Assembly: GCA_947034895.1 (NCBI GenBank)
Contig: OX344764.1
Location: 12,958,001-13,022,000 of the forward strand
Direction: 5' to 3'
Length of the DNA stretch: 64,000 nucleotides
From: Rhytidiadelphus loreus
Lineage: Eukaryota; Streptophyta; Bryopsida; Hypnales; Hylocomiaceae
The notes beneath the pieces are model-generated. The model saw only the letters and a list, made by a program, of their open reading frames with translations, did no database searches and was not told the DNA's origin. Of the stretch, positions 1 to 12,019 are shown one piece after another. The translations under genes and the position numbers were made by a program. Every line of letters starts with the position of its first letter. Within the stretch, counting starts at the first letter, position 1.

Positions 1-1273
1 ATTAGAAAAATGACTGTTAAATCTCTTTTTTCCTTTAGAGGACTCATTTGCATCTAACATCAAGTGATGTAGATGAATAGAAGATAAGTGACTTTAAAAA
101 GTGCAATTATAAGGAATTTAAAGTCTAGCTCCAACATATCCGAGCATTTTCTAATGATTTTTGTAAGTGACAAAATATAAGGGAGAATACTAGAATTAAT
201 ACCCTAAAAGTCATGAAATGTCATCTCCTCTATTTGAGGGGATAATCACTTGACTATCCACCCAAAGCAAATATACCACAAAAGTTGAATATTTTAGAAA
301 ATTAATCTAAAGAGACTTCATGTCAAATTCGGGTTGGTAGTCAAGATTTTTTAGGGTGATCTCATTTCTAAAATCTTTTATATTTTGAATTTTTGAAATC
401 TCTCAAATTTGAAATGTTTGAAATTTCAATATATAAAATTATGGAATCCTCATCCCAACAAATAATATAGGATAACAAAATTCGTACTTGTATCCACACT
501 TGTTTTTGTATCCATCTCTATAGCTATAATTGCATTCAAACTTGTATTTATATACATCATATTTGAATACATATCTTTTTATATATGGGTTTTTTAGGGG
601 GTTCTTGTATTTTCATTGTACTAGGATGACTAGTGTTTTTGAAGGAATAGTGGTCCGTATTTCACTTCATATTCTAGATTGATTTAGAATTCTTATATAG
701 TTTGCATTTTTTTGGAATGACAAGAATGCATGAATATAGTGTGCAATTTCATTTATTAGTTTCCTTCTTGAGGTTTAGATCCTAGCTTTTCACAAAGCAA
801 AGGTCAAAAGTTATTTTACACCAATTGAGTTACAAATTTTTATCCCTTCTTTGCAGCTTTGAGTTGCATGGATGGAACTTACAAGACATATACATTTGAT
901 TAGAATGTATTCAATCACACAATCATGTGGGAAAAAAAATTAGAAGTTGAATAGTAATTCAAATGTAATGTAGACTAAGATGTGAATTATAGGGACCAAA
1001 TGGAGAGAAAATTAATGACTTTGAGGATACCATAGCTTCCTACCAACTTGGGCAATTTTTTGGCCTAATAATTAATTAAAGTGCAAGAAATAGTCAAGCA
1101 ACATCCAAAATAGTATATTAAAATTAAAAAAATTAAAAATATAATTAAAAAAATTTAGGCATCCATCCAAGTTGTTCTTACAATTTTGGATGGTTGTTGC
1201 TACTTTCATCTAAAGTGGTTGCATTAACCTAAACCCTTGTCTTGCCAAAATGGTTTGACCTCCAAATCCTAAA

Positions 1274-1465
1274 TTCTCCACCTTACATATTAGGGTATTG
1301 TCAAATGTCAAGGTTTGTTGAGTGTGAGAAATTGTGCTTTAGAACAGTAAAAAGCTTTCCAATGCAATTCTCCACCTTGTGTATTAGGGTTTTGTCAAAT
1401 GTCAAGGTTTGTTGAGTGTGAGAAATTGTACTTTAGAACAGTAAAAAACTTTCCAATGTATGTTT
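1274..1465. repeat. two-copy tandem repeat, period about 96 bp
   Basis: A block beginning TTCTCCACCTT at 1274 recurs at 1370. Both copies contain TTAGGGT, the phrase TGTCAAATGTCAAGG, and an AACAGTAAAAA stretch with only scattered differences. This is a simple local duplication with no coding content. Confidence 0.85.
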
Positions 1466-1541
1466 ACAATCTTTGAAGAAGAGATGCAAGATTGTATGGA
1501 GCAAGTTGAATTTCTATAAATTAGGCAATCTATGTGTACCC

Positions 1542-1548
<7 letters not shown>

Positions 1549-1596
<48 letters not shown>

Positions 1597-1615
1597 TATT
1601 TATTTATTTATTTAT
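1549..1615. repeat. AC dinucleotide microsatellite plus TATT run
   Basis: An uninterrupted (AC)n tract runs from about 1549 to 1587. It passes into a short AT stretch and then a TATT/TTTA tetranucleotide run. Both strands give spurious short frames rich in His-Thr or Cys-Val, which are not genes. Confidence 0.95.
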
Positions 1616-2220
1616 TATTTTTAAATTTAAAAAATGTGTATGTGCACAATTATCCCTATTGTATAGGCCTTCTTCTTCAATGTTCCAAATTGCCCAAGCA
1701 TTATCTTGACATGTTCAAGATAATGTAATTTCCATACTTCAAAGACGATGTTCATCAAATACATCTCTCTAAATAATGTAAAACCCTTGAGTGGAGGCAA
1801 ACCTTGGAAGTTGAATAGAGCACAAGAACAAAGTTGTAAGTGTATTACAATTGGTTCGGGGAAGAGTGGGCACTTGTGCAAATGTAACAAGGTCTGTATT
1901 CGGAATGATAGTGAATTCTCACACTATAAAGCATGTACTTTATAGAGCCAATTTATATTTGCAATCAAAGGTGAGAAAGTCACATCTTTCTTCCAAAAAT
2001 GTAAGGCACATTTAGATCAAGTTTGCTAGAGTCCATGAACATTGGATTGTAGATTAGTGTAAAATCAACCATTTCAATTGAGACGTAAGGTTTTGGTGTT
2101 GGACACAAGAAATAGAGCCCCTTTTGGTATGAATTGTTAGTATACAATAAACATGGAAGTGGAGGAATTATGATTTAGGGATGGATGTGCATTTATTGAA
2201 ATGCCAAAGCCAAAGCCAAA

Positions 2221-2252
2221 CCGGACTTCTACCGGACTTCTACCGGACTTCT
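2221..2252. repeat. triplicated 11-bp direct repeat
   Basis: CCGGACTTCTA occurs three times head to tail, preceded by a smaller AAAGCC repetition. No function is apparent. Confidence 0.9.
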
Positions 2253-3068
2253 ATTTGTAACAATATGGGTTAACTTTTGTATTTTCAACTCTGTAGCATT
2301 TTCATTATTTGTATCATGTATCCGTATCTCAATATACGTACAATATTGTATTTCTAATATGCTGGATCTAAAATATTTGATCAGTTATGTAGTTATAATT
2401 GAAAAAGTTGGATGTCATATTATTCTAAAAGCGTCCCATCAAAGTGCAGTAAATTGGAAATTTCATAAACAACCCCATTGTTACATTTGTCTACCAAACC
2501 AATTCTTCCCATGAGAAAGGAGTTGGTCTTTTCATGGCATTAGATGACCTTAGTCCAAATAATTTGCAAGTTAAACGCATTCAATTTGTAGGAAAGCAGA
2601 GCCACCCACGGAGTAAATCCACAACTGTATAGACAAAAGTTGAGTCACTGTAAAGTATTGAGGTAGGCTGAGAACCTTCTCAGTACTTATTCGAATCACT
2701 AAAAACCTTGTGTCCCATGATGTTCTTCAGCTGACATCTATTCAACTGCTGTTTAGGGCTATGAGTCCATCACTGAATACCAGTGATGTAAACATCTATT
2801 GAATAGCATCTTCTAGCCACGTCTGTACCTCATAGGAACAATGTTGGAATCTCCACAGATGAATGCTCATAATTCGATTGATGCAAAGCAAAAATCTGGA
2901 ATGAACATGATGCAGAACTGGAATTTCCACTTAATAATAAAGGGTCGCATGCCACTAACATAATGACCATGCAGACCAATCTAGTGCATGTGCTAAAAAC
3001 CCAAACAGTGACATCTGTACCCTGGTAACAACTCTCTGCTGCTGTCAAAACTAAATAAGCCCTACTCT

Positions 3069-6000
3069 TCATTTTCCACGAAGATGATCTGCAACCGTGA
3101 AGTAAAAGTGTTTTCCTACCTCCAATTCATATTCCCCTTGTCCGTCGATAGCAACCTTCACCTGTAATAAACATACATCCAGGCAACGAATAAGAAACAT
3201 GAAAAGCAGGGGTTATATTTCCAGTTTGTCCACGGCCACATACATGCAGCAGATGAATAAACCCGCAAGATCCCAAATGGTCCAAAAACCCGCTTCCATA
3301 TCCATGAGTTGAAATAAAGCATTTAGGAAGCTTCAAGGTAACAAAATGTATCAATAGAAATAAAGAAATGATACCCTAGATTTTAAATAGCAGAAAGATG
3401 AATTGAAATGTACTGTAATTGGCAATTAGCTTCCAAAGTGAACGTTCTATTTTTAGCTTGGACGCTTAGGGGTTAACAATACCTTTTTGTTAGAATCAAC
3501 TTCAGATCTAAGTTTTGCGGGATCTCGAGACCGCAAAACAACTGCCAAGTTTTCAGCTTGCGCTTTGTCACCTGCGAGCATAGAATGGAACACAGTTCAC
3601 AAACTCAAAACACAAAATTGATGCCTTATTTCAAGGACTGTAATCATCTGGAGAAGGGTAAGCTGAATGGAGTTTTGAATAGAACCATACCTGAGCAAAT
3701 ACCACAAAGGAGATCTTGAGCAAACGACAATGCAGGCCTGGCCAAGGTGATTGTGAAAGAGCCACCCGCTACTCCATGGTACTCTTCCATCGCAATGATT
3801 ACCTGCACATTGAAAAGCAGTCAGGATCTATGCGTTCTTAACTTCACAAATTTGGTAACTCAAGTGCTTGAGAAGGAACCTCTTAAATTCTTCAAGAAAA
3901 CTGATACTTACCCCATGAGGTGGAAGAAGATGTTTGGAAAGGAGGGGAGAACCAACAATCTCTGCCATATAGCTTGCCTGTGCAAATCAAGAAAAATTTC
4001 AGTATGACGGTGGACTCGGCTTTTCCACTATCCTAGGTCAATTTAGGCATCATAAAGATGTACATTGTATTGTTTACAAATTCTTCGTAAACTCCATCAG
4101 CTAACGACAGAAGTGATAGAAAAGAAGGCAGTAACTTCGGGAGGAACTAAAGACAGATGGTACTTACACTAGAGATTCTCTTCATAAAATACGGCATTGA
4201 TGGTCAAAACAAGTGCATACCTGTGATTCAAATACACGTTGAAGGACAGCGGGATCACTGTCAGAAACATCCTTGTGGACATTATAGAAAATCTCCACGG
4301 TGTCAGTGGGTTCCAATCCTGCTTTCTTTCGAAGTTTCTGAGCCCTGTTCACAACCTGCATGTAAAGAAATAGGCAGTGGTTAAAATGGGAGGCAACCGA
4401 AAAAAAATAGGGAAACAATCTGTGCTTGTTAACAGAAGAAATGCCAGAAACACATCCATACGCAAAAGATGAAGTACTTGTTCCGGGTGTGATAGCCTTA
4501 CTTCCCGAGCGAAGCCCGCTTCGAGGAGACTTTCGTCTGGTCTCAAATCAAGTACCACCAGTACCTCACCTGAATTTATTAACACCGAGATAGAATTAGT
4601 TCGGAGTATGTCTGCAATTTCCTACTAGAATATCCAATGTCACGCAAGGGTAAAGTGATGAGAACTTGAGCATCGTAAGAACATCCAAATCAAATTTCAC
4701 AAGCAACAGGAGTCCTACCATCCCCAGCCGCGTCAATATCTGCTTTAGCAATTCCATCAGGTGCTTTGAAATCATTGATGACCTGCAAGAACCACCAAAC
4801 CAGTATAGTTTCAGCTTAGTCCCGAGTAGGAGATGAACAGGAACGCAATTAACCCCTACGTGCCTGCTTCTCTACTGATAGGATTTACGAATCAATCATA
4901 TAGGAAGCTGCAAGGTAAGACTGTACCAATATAAAAAAGGTATCATACTCTACAATTTCGGACACTAGAAGTATGTTATAAAAGTAACTACAATCAACTA
5001 TCAGCTTCCCAAAATGAACTTTATATTAATAGATTGGTCACTTATGTGCAAACCACTGTACAAAAGAAACCAAAGCGTGCAGAAGGTAAAATTATAAATT
5101 CATTCAGAGATCGAAAAGATGAGAACATATCCCCAATTATAGTGTTATCCACATTTCACAGGTACTAAGGAGTTTCACCTTGATATCTTGCAACCCAAGC
5201 TTGTGACCAGCAAACGTGCCTTCCCCAGCCTTCTGGAATTCTAAAATCTGAGCTTGTGTCAATGCCTTCACTTCCTTCGCAACAAGCCCCATGAACTTCC
5301 CTAGTTTCTTCCCCAATCCACTGCGCATGAGTATCGGTCCCGTTAGCATGAGTATCGGTCCCATATTCATATCATTATTAATCAAGTACCAACACATCCT
5401 ATCTATAAAAAAAAAATTGCCTACAGTAAACACATACCTGTAATCGGGCTCAGCTCGCAAAGATGCATACTTGAGAAGATCATTGCAAGGCACAATAGTC
5501 CGCACATTGAGCTCCTCTTTTACATACTGTCGATCAATGAATTCAATATTAGTCAATCTAAAATCACAACCACCATCATTTTGCCGAATTTCTTAACTTG
5601 ATGCACGAGAAAATTAGCTACTAGTTTCATTAGACAAATACATTTCCTCAGTCAGCTGCAAGACAGGGAAAGTACCTCGCCAAGGGAACCCGTGATATCA
5701 TCGAGGAAGTCAGTATCAGCATGGACAACCACCATTTCCCTGTACAAACAATATTAATTCGTTCAGTTTGATGTATTTTGAGAGGAAACAATCCAAGAGA
5801 ATTTCCATTTTAGAATAAGGAAAATCATCTTACTTGAGAGGGGTTTTGAGGGGCTTGTTGTGGCGTTCTCGAATATTGCGAGCAAGATCAATAACGGACA
5901 TCATTCGGGTGACACTCTGCTCTATACGTTTGTCAGGCTGCATCCACAATCAAACCAAAAATTTCAAGTCTTGGCAGTCTGCATCCTTGATGCTATGTCC

Positions 6001-9000
6001 GTAAGAATCTCTAGCTTCACTCTGCAAGTGAAAAAGACGATGCAGACAACAAATGTGGACCTTGATGAATGATAAGTGAACATATCAGGAGAATCGCTAT
6101 CAAAAGCGGTCAAGAAAAAAGCGCTAGGTGTACTCCAACCTAACCAAGAGAAGTGCACTTAGTGCTTCACAAAGACTACACAGGGATATATAGAGTTTGT
6201 TCAACTGACCTCACTCTCCACCTCTGGAAAGGAACAGTAGTGTACACTTTCCGCTGCCTCAGGTAACGCAAGCCGCAAATTCTGATACATTCCATCTGTA
6301 AAGAATGGAGTAAATGGTGCCATAGTCTTGCAGCACGTCAATAGCACCTGTTTCAAGCAGTATTCCCGTATACAAGAGTCACTTGACCAGTCCTCGGGAC
6401 TGAAATTGAAATGATAAATCGTCAAGCAAGTGCTGGTGTCAATTACAACTTTGAGCACAAGTGCCACAGCAGGTGCAATAATAATTTAACAGGATAGTAA
6501 ACATCACCGCATTCATAGTGAGGAAGGGGGATGCAATCCACTCACGAAATACAAAGTAGACAATGCTACACGACTGTCGTCATCCCCGGTGCGACCTTTC
6601 AAACGCTTCCGGTTGAACCGAACATAAATATTGGTCAAATTGTCAATGAACTTAAGTAGAACTGGGACAACCTGAATAACACACACAAATGTTAAGATAA
6701 GCAAGTTTGACTTTCAGAAGTTCCATATCACTGCTCCTACACGCCCACGAAATGAAATGTGAGCGTATATATACTTACCGTGTATAAGCGGTAAGCATTC
6801 ATTTCTTGACGAACAAAGGCCACAAGGCTTTCACTAGCTGAATTGATCCATCTATCCAGAACATTCGTAGACTGCTGCAAGATAGTCCGGTCAAGTGGCT
6901 TGAAAGGTTCAAGCCCTTCTGCATCTAACCTCTTCACGTTTTGCACCAAAAACCTGTATGCATTATACCATGGTAGGAAGACATCCTTCACCTGCCACAC
7001 CACATCTCTCCAGAACTTAGCAACATTCTCAAATAAATGTTGAGGTTCATTGCAAGTAGTTGGTCATGCTCTATGAATAACATCATGCAATCAACTCTTT
7101 ACACTGATAGAATCTAAAGCCAGAACTAAAAGCCAAAATCCTAACACTAATACTTCTTTCAAAGTAGACAATATGGCAAGAAACATATGGCTTGGCGACT
7201 CACATAGGAACGTCTAACTGCACGGGTTAGATAAAGGAAAAAATGCAAAACCTAGATCGAAACCTAAAACTTACCACAGAATAAACACCTTCTTTCTTAA
7301 ATCTGAGCGGTTCTCCTTTCACAACAGGAGAATTGATAAGGTACAATCTAAGTGCATCCTGCACCCACACAAGCAGAAGTCAAAACAAGCAGTCGAGGAT
7401 GCTCAAATTGAATCAGTATTCGACAAAGGATATCACAGCGCGAGGGGTAGACCGCCTAGATAAAAAGTGAAATTCCACTTACAGCACCATATTCATCAAT
7501 AATTTCAGTTGGAGATGGATAATTTCTGAGCCGCTTGCTCATCTTCTTGCCGTCCTCCGCCAATACCATACCATTGCAGATTAGATTCTGAAATGCAGGT
7601 CTGTCAAACAAAGCTGTTGAAAGTACCATCAACGTGTAGAACCTGCAAACACACCCAAGGTATTAGCAAAGAAAGAGCAAACTAATGCAAACGGTGTCAC
7701 GCACAAAGATTAGGCTGTCAATCACAACACTAATTAAGCACACAAAGCACACAATCCATAAGAGCCTGTGTCGGCTACAACCAGAAAAATTCAAAAACTG
7801 TATTCGATTCACCAGCAGCTGTTCTGATAGCGGAGATCGAAGAGACCCAAGATAACTGCTGATATTTTTGTAAATGTTATGTACTAAGAAATAGACAGAA
7901 TTTTGTCCGGGAGACCGTGATAGAAGTAGCGAGTACCATCCACGGGTCTGGTCAAGGCCTTCAGCAATAAAATGACCAGGAAAGTTTCTCTCAAAGAGAT
8001 CTTGGTTCTCGAATGGGTAGTGGATGTACGCATATGGCATAGATCCGCTCTCAAACCAACAGTCAAAAACCTGCGCAGATTAGATCTCCACATTGTCACA
8101 CCACAAAGTTCCAGTCTGTAGATAGCATAAGGATGCATGCGGCCTGACAGAACTAACTTGACTTGGCTATTTCTAATAATAAAGGACAGTGGTCATCCAC
8201 AACACAAATTCAATCCTCTTGAGACCAGATTCCGACTAACAATCCTACAACGTGTCTGCCCAATGACTAGGAGTAAACTTATGCAATAATATCAACTCTG
8301 TATTAAGATCCAGTCCAGCCGCATTGAAATATGAGTACAATAGATATGGAAAACTCACATCCTCGACACGCTTCAAGACTCCGAACTCTGGACCTCGAGG
8401 TGATGGAATAGTAACGTGATCAATGAGATGACGATGCAGATCCGTGGCCTGCATTACCAGGAAAGTAGTCCATGCAGTGAGATAACATGCAGTGATTAAC
8501 TTGTCCAACTTCTACCAAATACACAATCCATGTGAATTCAAATTCAAGAGAAAGAACGTCAGAAGATACCTTGAAGCCAGAAAGCTCTTCAAGTTCTTGG
8601 ATGGAACCGATGACGACAGTATCTACTCCATCGTCACTACGCCAAATGGGCAAAGGTGTCCCCCAAAACCGAGTGCGACTAATGGCCCAATCCCGAGCAT
8701 TCTCGAGCCAATTGTGAAACCTCTTCTCCTGAAAAATTATGCAAATTTCACTGATGTAAGAACAAAGAGTCACTCTACATGCTCAAAAGGATAAACGCAA
8801 GAGATGTGGAATTTCCTTACACATCGTTGCAAAGCTCAATCCCCCAAGTTGGAAAATACGACAAAGCATAAGACACTCTGAAGAAACTCAGTTTCGTCAG
8901 AACCTCAATAGAATCTCAAGACACTCTGAAATCAAAGCAAAAGAAAGTCACGCAAAGAAATTGTTATACGGAGTAATAAATTTGCAAAAATAAAAAAATT

Positions 9001-11898
9001 TGACAAATAAGTACATACCTTCACAGAGTCTGGAACCCAATAAGTCTGCTTGTTGTTCTCAACAAGACGGTCCTTGAATTGCTCAACTGCCACATACCTA
9101 TGTAACAACGCAGATAAGGTATGCTTACAATGTACGAGTAATGAGCAATCAATAAATTCAACCTACGTCTCCGTCAAAAATTATTTCACGAGCTAGGTCA
9201 GTAAACCAAAACATACCAGCTAGGAACCACTTTGTAAATTAATGGGGTGTCTGATCTCCAGCAGTAAGGATAAGAATGCATAATATTGCCAACATTTACC
9301 AGCCTTCCCTTGGCCTGCAATTAGAACGTTCAACTTCGCATAAATCAGATTGTCGTGATGATTTGAAAATTACCTCTTCGTGGAATTTAACAACTGCCTT
9401 CAACTGGTCAACAACCAAGAGCCTCTGAGTGACTTCAGATGATACGGACTGCAAATTGTGTATTGCAGGGTAGATTCAAAATAGTCATTTCTATGCTATC
9501 CAGGTTTCAAACAATGCCAAAGATACACACCTTGATCGCAGCAATAATGTCCTTGTCCGCTTCTTTCACAAAACGGCCTTTAAAATCAGATACTTCTGCC
9601 GTGAAGTTGCCATCCCCATCAACCGGATTAGGTAGATTGGGGCCCTGTCGAAAGACAAGTCAGAAAGAACACTGTTTATAACCAAAGAGAAATGGCATAA
9701 CCAAAGAGAAATGGAATGTATAATGGTGGTACTTAATAGTTCAAAATAGTTCATGTCATGCTTTCATGCTTTCATTTACTTGCGAATCCTACCAAAGCTG
9801 ACCCCCAAAATGGGTTGAACAAAGCAGCATAGGCATGTTTTAGCTCTATTGAGAATAAAGCAAACTTGATGTATGTAAGGAGTTCAAGTAACTGAGGAAG
9901 CCGAAGACTGAAGAGGTATGGCATTCTCAGTCACCCATACGCGTCAAAAATGCACATCTCAACTCAAAAATACCATAAAAATTTTCGCTAGAAAACTGCT
10001 CTTAATAACAGACGGGAGTCAAGAAGACCAATCTCACCTTCTGAATGACACCGTTAGCCAAGCACACACGATAATCGTCCTCTCCAAAAGCAGGCGCACA
10101 ATGGACTACTCCAGTTCCGCTATCATCACTGACGTAGTTATCTGCTACGACCTTGAAGGAAGTGTCTGAAAATTGCAAGAAATAATCAAACAGAGGTTTG
10201 TACCTGCATCATAGTTGAGTCCCACAACAGTGTAAACCTTCAGACTTCAAGCAAGAAACAGACGGTAACTTTAAATGTAGAATACACGGCAGAATGTGAC
10301 GATATCAAAAGTGTGTTGGGAGAATGCCATGTATCGATAGTAACGTACTTCTTGCCTACTAAAGCACTACCCTTGCACTGGTCAATAACCTCGTATGTGC
10401 CAGAATCAACAGGTGCAGGGGTATGCTCTGTGCCATGACCTCCTCCTTTTTTGTCTCCTTTCTTGTCTCCTTTCTTTCCCGCACTTTTGTCAGCCGGAGC
10501 ATTGCTAGTTACGTCAGTCTTGGACTTTGTATTAGAAGCTCCCTTTGCCTTCGTGCTCGGAAGCTGAGACAGTCTCGATTCTGCTACAATATAAACAGCA
10601 CCGGTCGTCTTATGTCGAACCTGTGAAAAAAAATTCAAGAATGAAATGGGCATAGGCCAAAAAAACTATATGTTCGGTTTCAATTCACCAAATAGCGTCT
10701 CATTAGTCTGTCAACATATCGAACAATACACATAAAGCAGGCTGACGTGATAAAAATCACGGACCGCAGCCCAAGTTCTGAAAAGCACCGACAGACCTTA
10801 GTGTAAGTGAGGTTCGCATTCACACACAAAACCAGGTTACTGGGAAGCGTCCAGGGAGTAGTAGTCCAAGCCACCAATGCCGCTCCGTCAGCATCTTCCA
10901 GCAACGGAAACGACACCATGACTGCAGGATCCGACACATCCTGGAGTACAAAAACAAATGCTCATTCAGCATTCACGCTTTACTATTCACGGCATAAAAT
11001 CCAGCAATTGCTCTCAGAACAGAGGACAGCTCCAATTCGCTCGAATTGCATAAAATATTGCACTTGACGGATTTAGCATCAACACTCGATCAAAATCCAA
11101 TCCCTCGCAGTGGTTCGGTGCAACTGAACCCAGAAACACTAAAACGGTAAACTTAAGAACACAAACCTTGTAATTCAGACCGGCTTCAAAATTCGACAGT
11201 ATTGTCGTGCAGCCAGTACTGTACGGCATAACCTGTAAAACGAATTCCAATCGTCAATCTTCCTACAGTTGCCAAAAACAAAGCAATTCCATTCCTAAGC
11301 CCTAAATCCAGGGGATCCAATCCTTGTTCCCCTTAAACCCTAAACCTGCCATTGCACAACGCACCTTGACCCCTTGATACACGTATCCCTTCTGATACAG
11401 CTGCTTAAACACCCACCACACCGACTCCATGAACTCCGGGTCCAGCGTCTTATAATCATTCCTAAAATCAATCCATCTGCCCATACGCGTGATGGTCTTC
11501 TCCCACTCCTGGCTATACCGCATCACAATGCTGCGACACTCTTCATTGTAAACGTCAATCCCGATCTTCAGCACATCGTCCTTGGTTTTGATCCCGAGCT
11601 TCTTGTCAATCTCGTGCTCCACGGGCAAGCCGTGGCAATCCCAGCCGAAGCGGCGAGTGACGTGATGGCCCATGGCGGTTTGGTAGCGCGTGACGATGTC
11701 CTTGATGGTGCCGGCCAGGATGTGGCCATAGTGAGGCAAACCCGTGGCGAACGGAGGTCCGTCGTAGAAGATGTACTCGGGCTTGCCCTCCGTGAGCTTC
11801 AGCTGCGTCTCGAAGGCATTCAGGCTTTGCCAAAGATCAAGAATTTTCTCCTCCTGCTTGGGGAAGGAATACTCCTTGCCCTCGCAGATGTCCTCCAT
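3069..11898 (-). CDS. isoleucyl-tRNA synthetase, cytosolic (class I aaRS), 28 exons
   Basis: It charges tRNA-Ile with isoleucine using ATP, in the cytosol. I traced 28 GT-AG exons with consistent phase (high to low coordinate): 11898-11365, 11232-11167, 10940-10797, 10620-10349, 10203-10038, 9644-9531, 9448-9374, 9314-9217, 9097-9019, 8728-8570, 8448-8359, 8070-7937, 7642-7483, 7358-7275, 6991-6779, 6671-6546, 6347-6210, 5937-5834, 5739-5676, 5526-5438, 5320-5179, 4782-4719, 4569-4502, 4355-4221, 3977-3912, 3802-3691, 3571-3483, 3161-3069. They sum to 3,678 nt, or 1,225 aa, slightly longer than flowering-plant orthologues (about 1,190). The HIGH motif appears as HYGH (residues 56-59) and the KMSKS loop as KMSKR (677-681). 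The CP1 editing insert lies between them, and the anticodon-binding and C-terminal extensions follow. The start [10 protein letters not shown] matches the eukaryotic cytosolic type, with no transit peptide. Oddities: a Lys/Gly-rich spacer in exon 4 (about residues 270-312) and an extra in-frame exon 7 (residues 433-457). Exon coordinates are my reading; no cDNA was available. Confidence 0.97.
9374..9448 (-). other. possible cassette exon (exon 7) of IleRS
   Basis: This 75-nt open segment (25 codons, phase 0 at both ends) has an acceptor TTTGCAG before it and a donor GAGGTAATT after it. Exon 6 ends ...IIAAIK and exon 8 starts AKGRLV. Joining those two directly restores the sequence expected from the family, so the 25 residues are an insertion relative to orthologues I know. 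It may be constitutive, alternatively spliced, or a mis-called piece of a longer intron. Confidence 0.55.
11297..11347 (-). promoter_or_regulatory. telobox-like motif in IleRS intron 1
   Basis: On the gene strand, just after the exon 1 donor, the intron reads TTTAGGGTTTAAGG and later ATTTAGGGCTTAGG. Such AAACCCTAA-type boxes are known in plants near promoters and 5' ends of translation-related genes. The AP2M gene has the same placement. Confidence 0.5.
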
Positions 11899-12001
11899 CG
11901 CTACGGCAAGCTACTGCGAAACGAACAATTGGACTGGGACAACTGCAATGGGGGGTTTACAAGGGAAAGAGTCGTGGTGGGCACGGCGTGTCGGGGAAGA
12001 C

Positions 12002-12019
12002 GGAACCCTAAACCCTAAA
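12002..12019 (-). promoter_or_regulatory. double telobox upstream of IleRS start
   Basis: AACCCTAAACCCTAAA (TTTAGGGTTTAGGGTT on the gene strand) lies about 105 nt upstream of the IleRS ATG, in the likely 5' leader or core promoter. Interstitial telo-boxes are established regulatory motifs of plant ribosomal-protein and other growth-linked genes. The role here is inferred. Confidence 0.6.

Larger units (their letters stand above)
1..3068. other. gene-free AT-rich spacer
   Basis: No open frame here looks like a conserved protein. The stretch is AT-rich and low in complexity. It holds a 96-bp tandem duplication, an AC microsatellite followed by a TATT run, and a small triplicated 11-mer, each listed separately. 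The end of this stretch is the 3' flank of the minus-strand IleRS gene. I see no tRNA, rRNA or coding exon in it. Confidence 0.7.

Noticed and set aside
1402..1728. Short frames rich in Cys-Val or His-Thr repeats
   Set aside because: They are translations of the AC microsatellite on either strand.
11374..12018. 214-codon plus-strand frame
   Set aside because: It is antisense to GC-rich exon 1 of IleRS, whose minus-strand reading carries all the conserved motifs.
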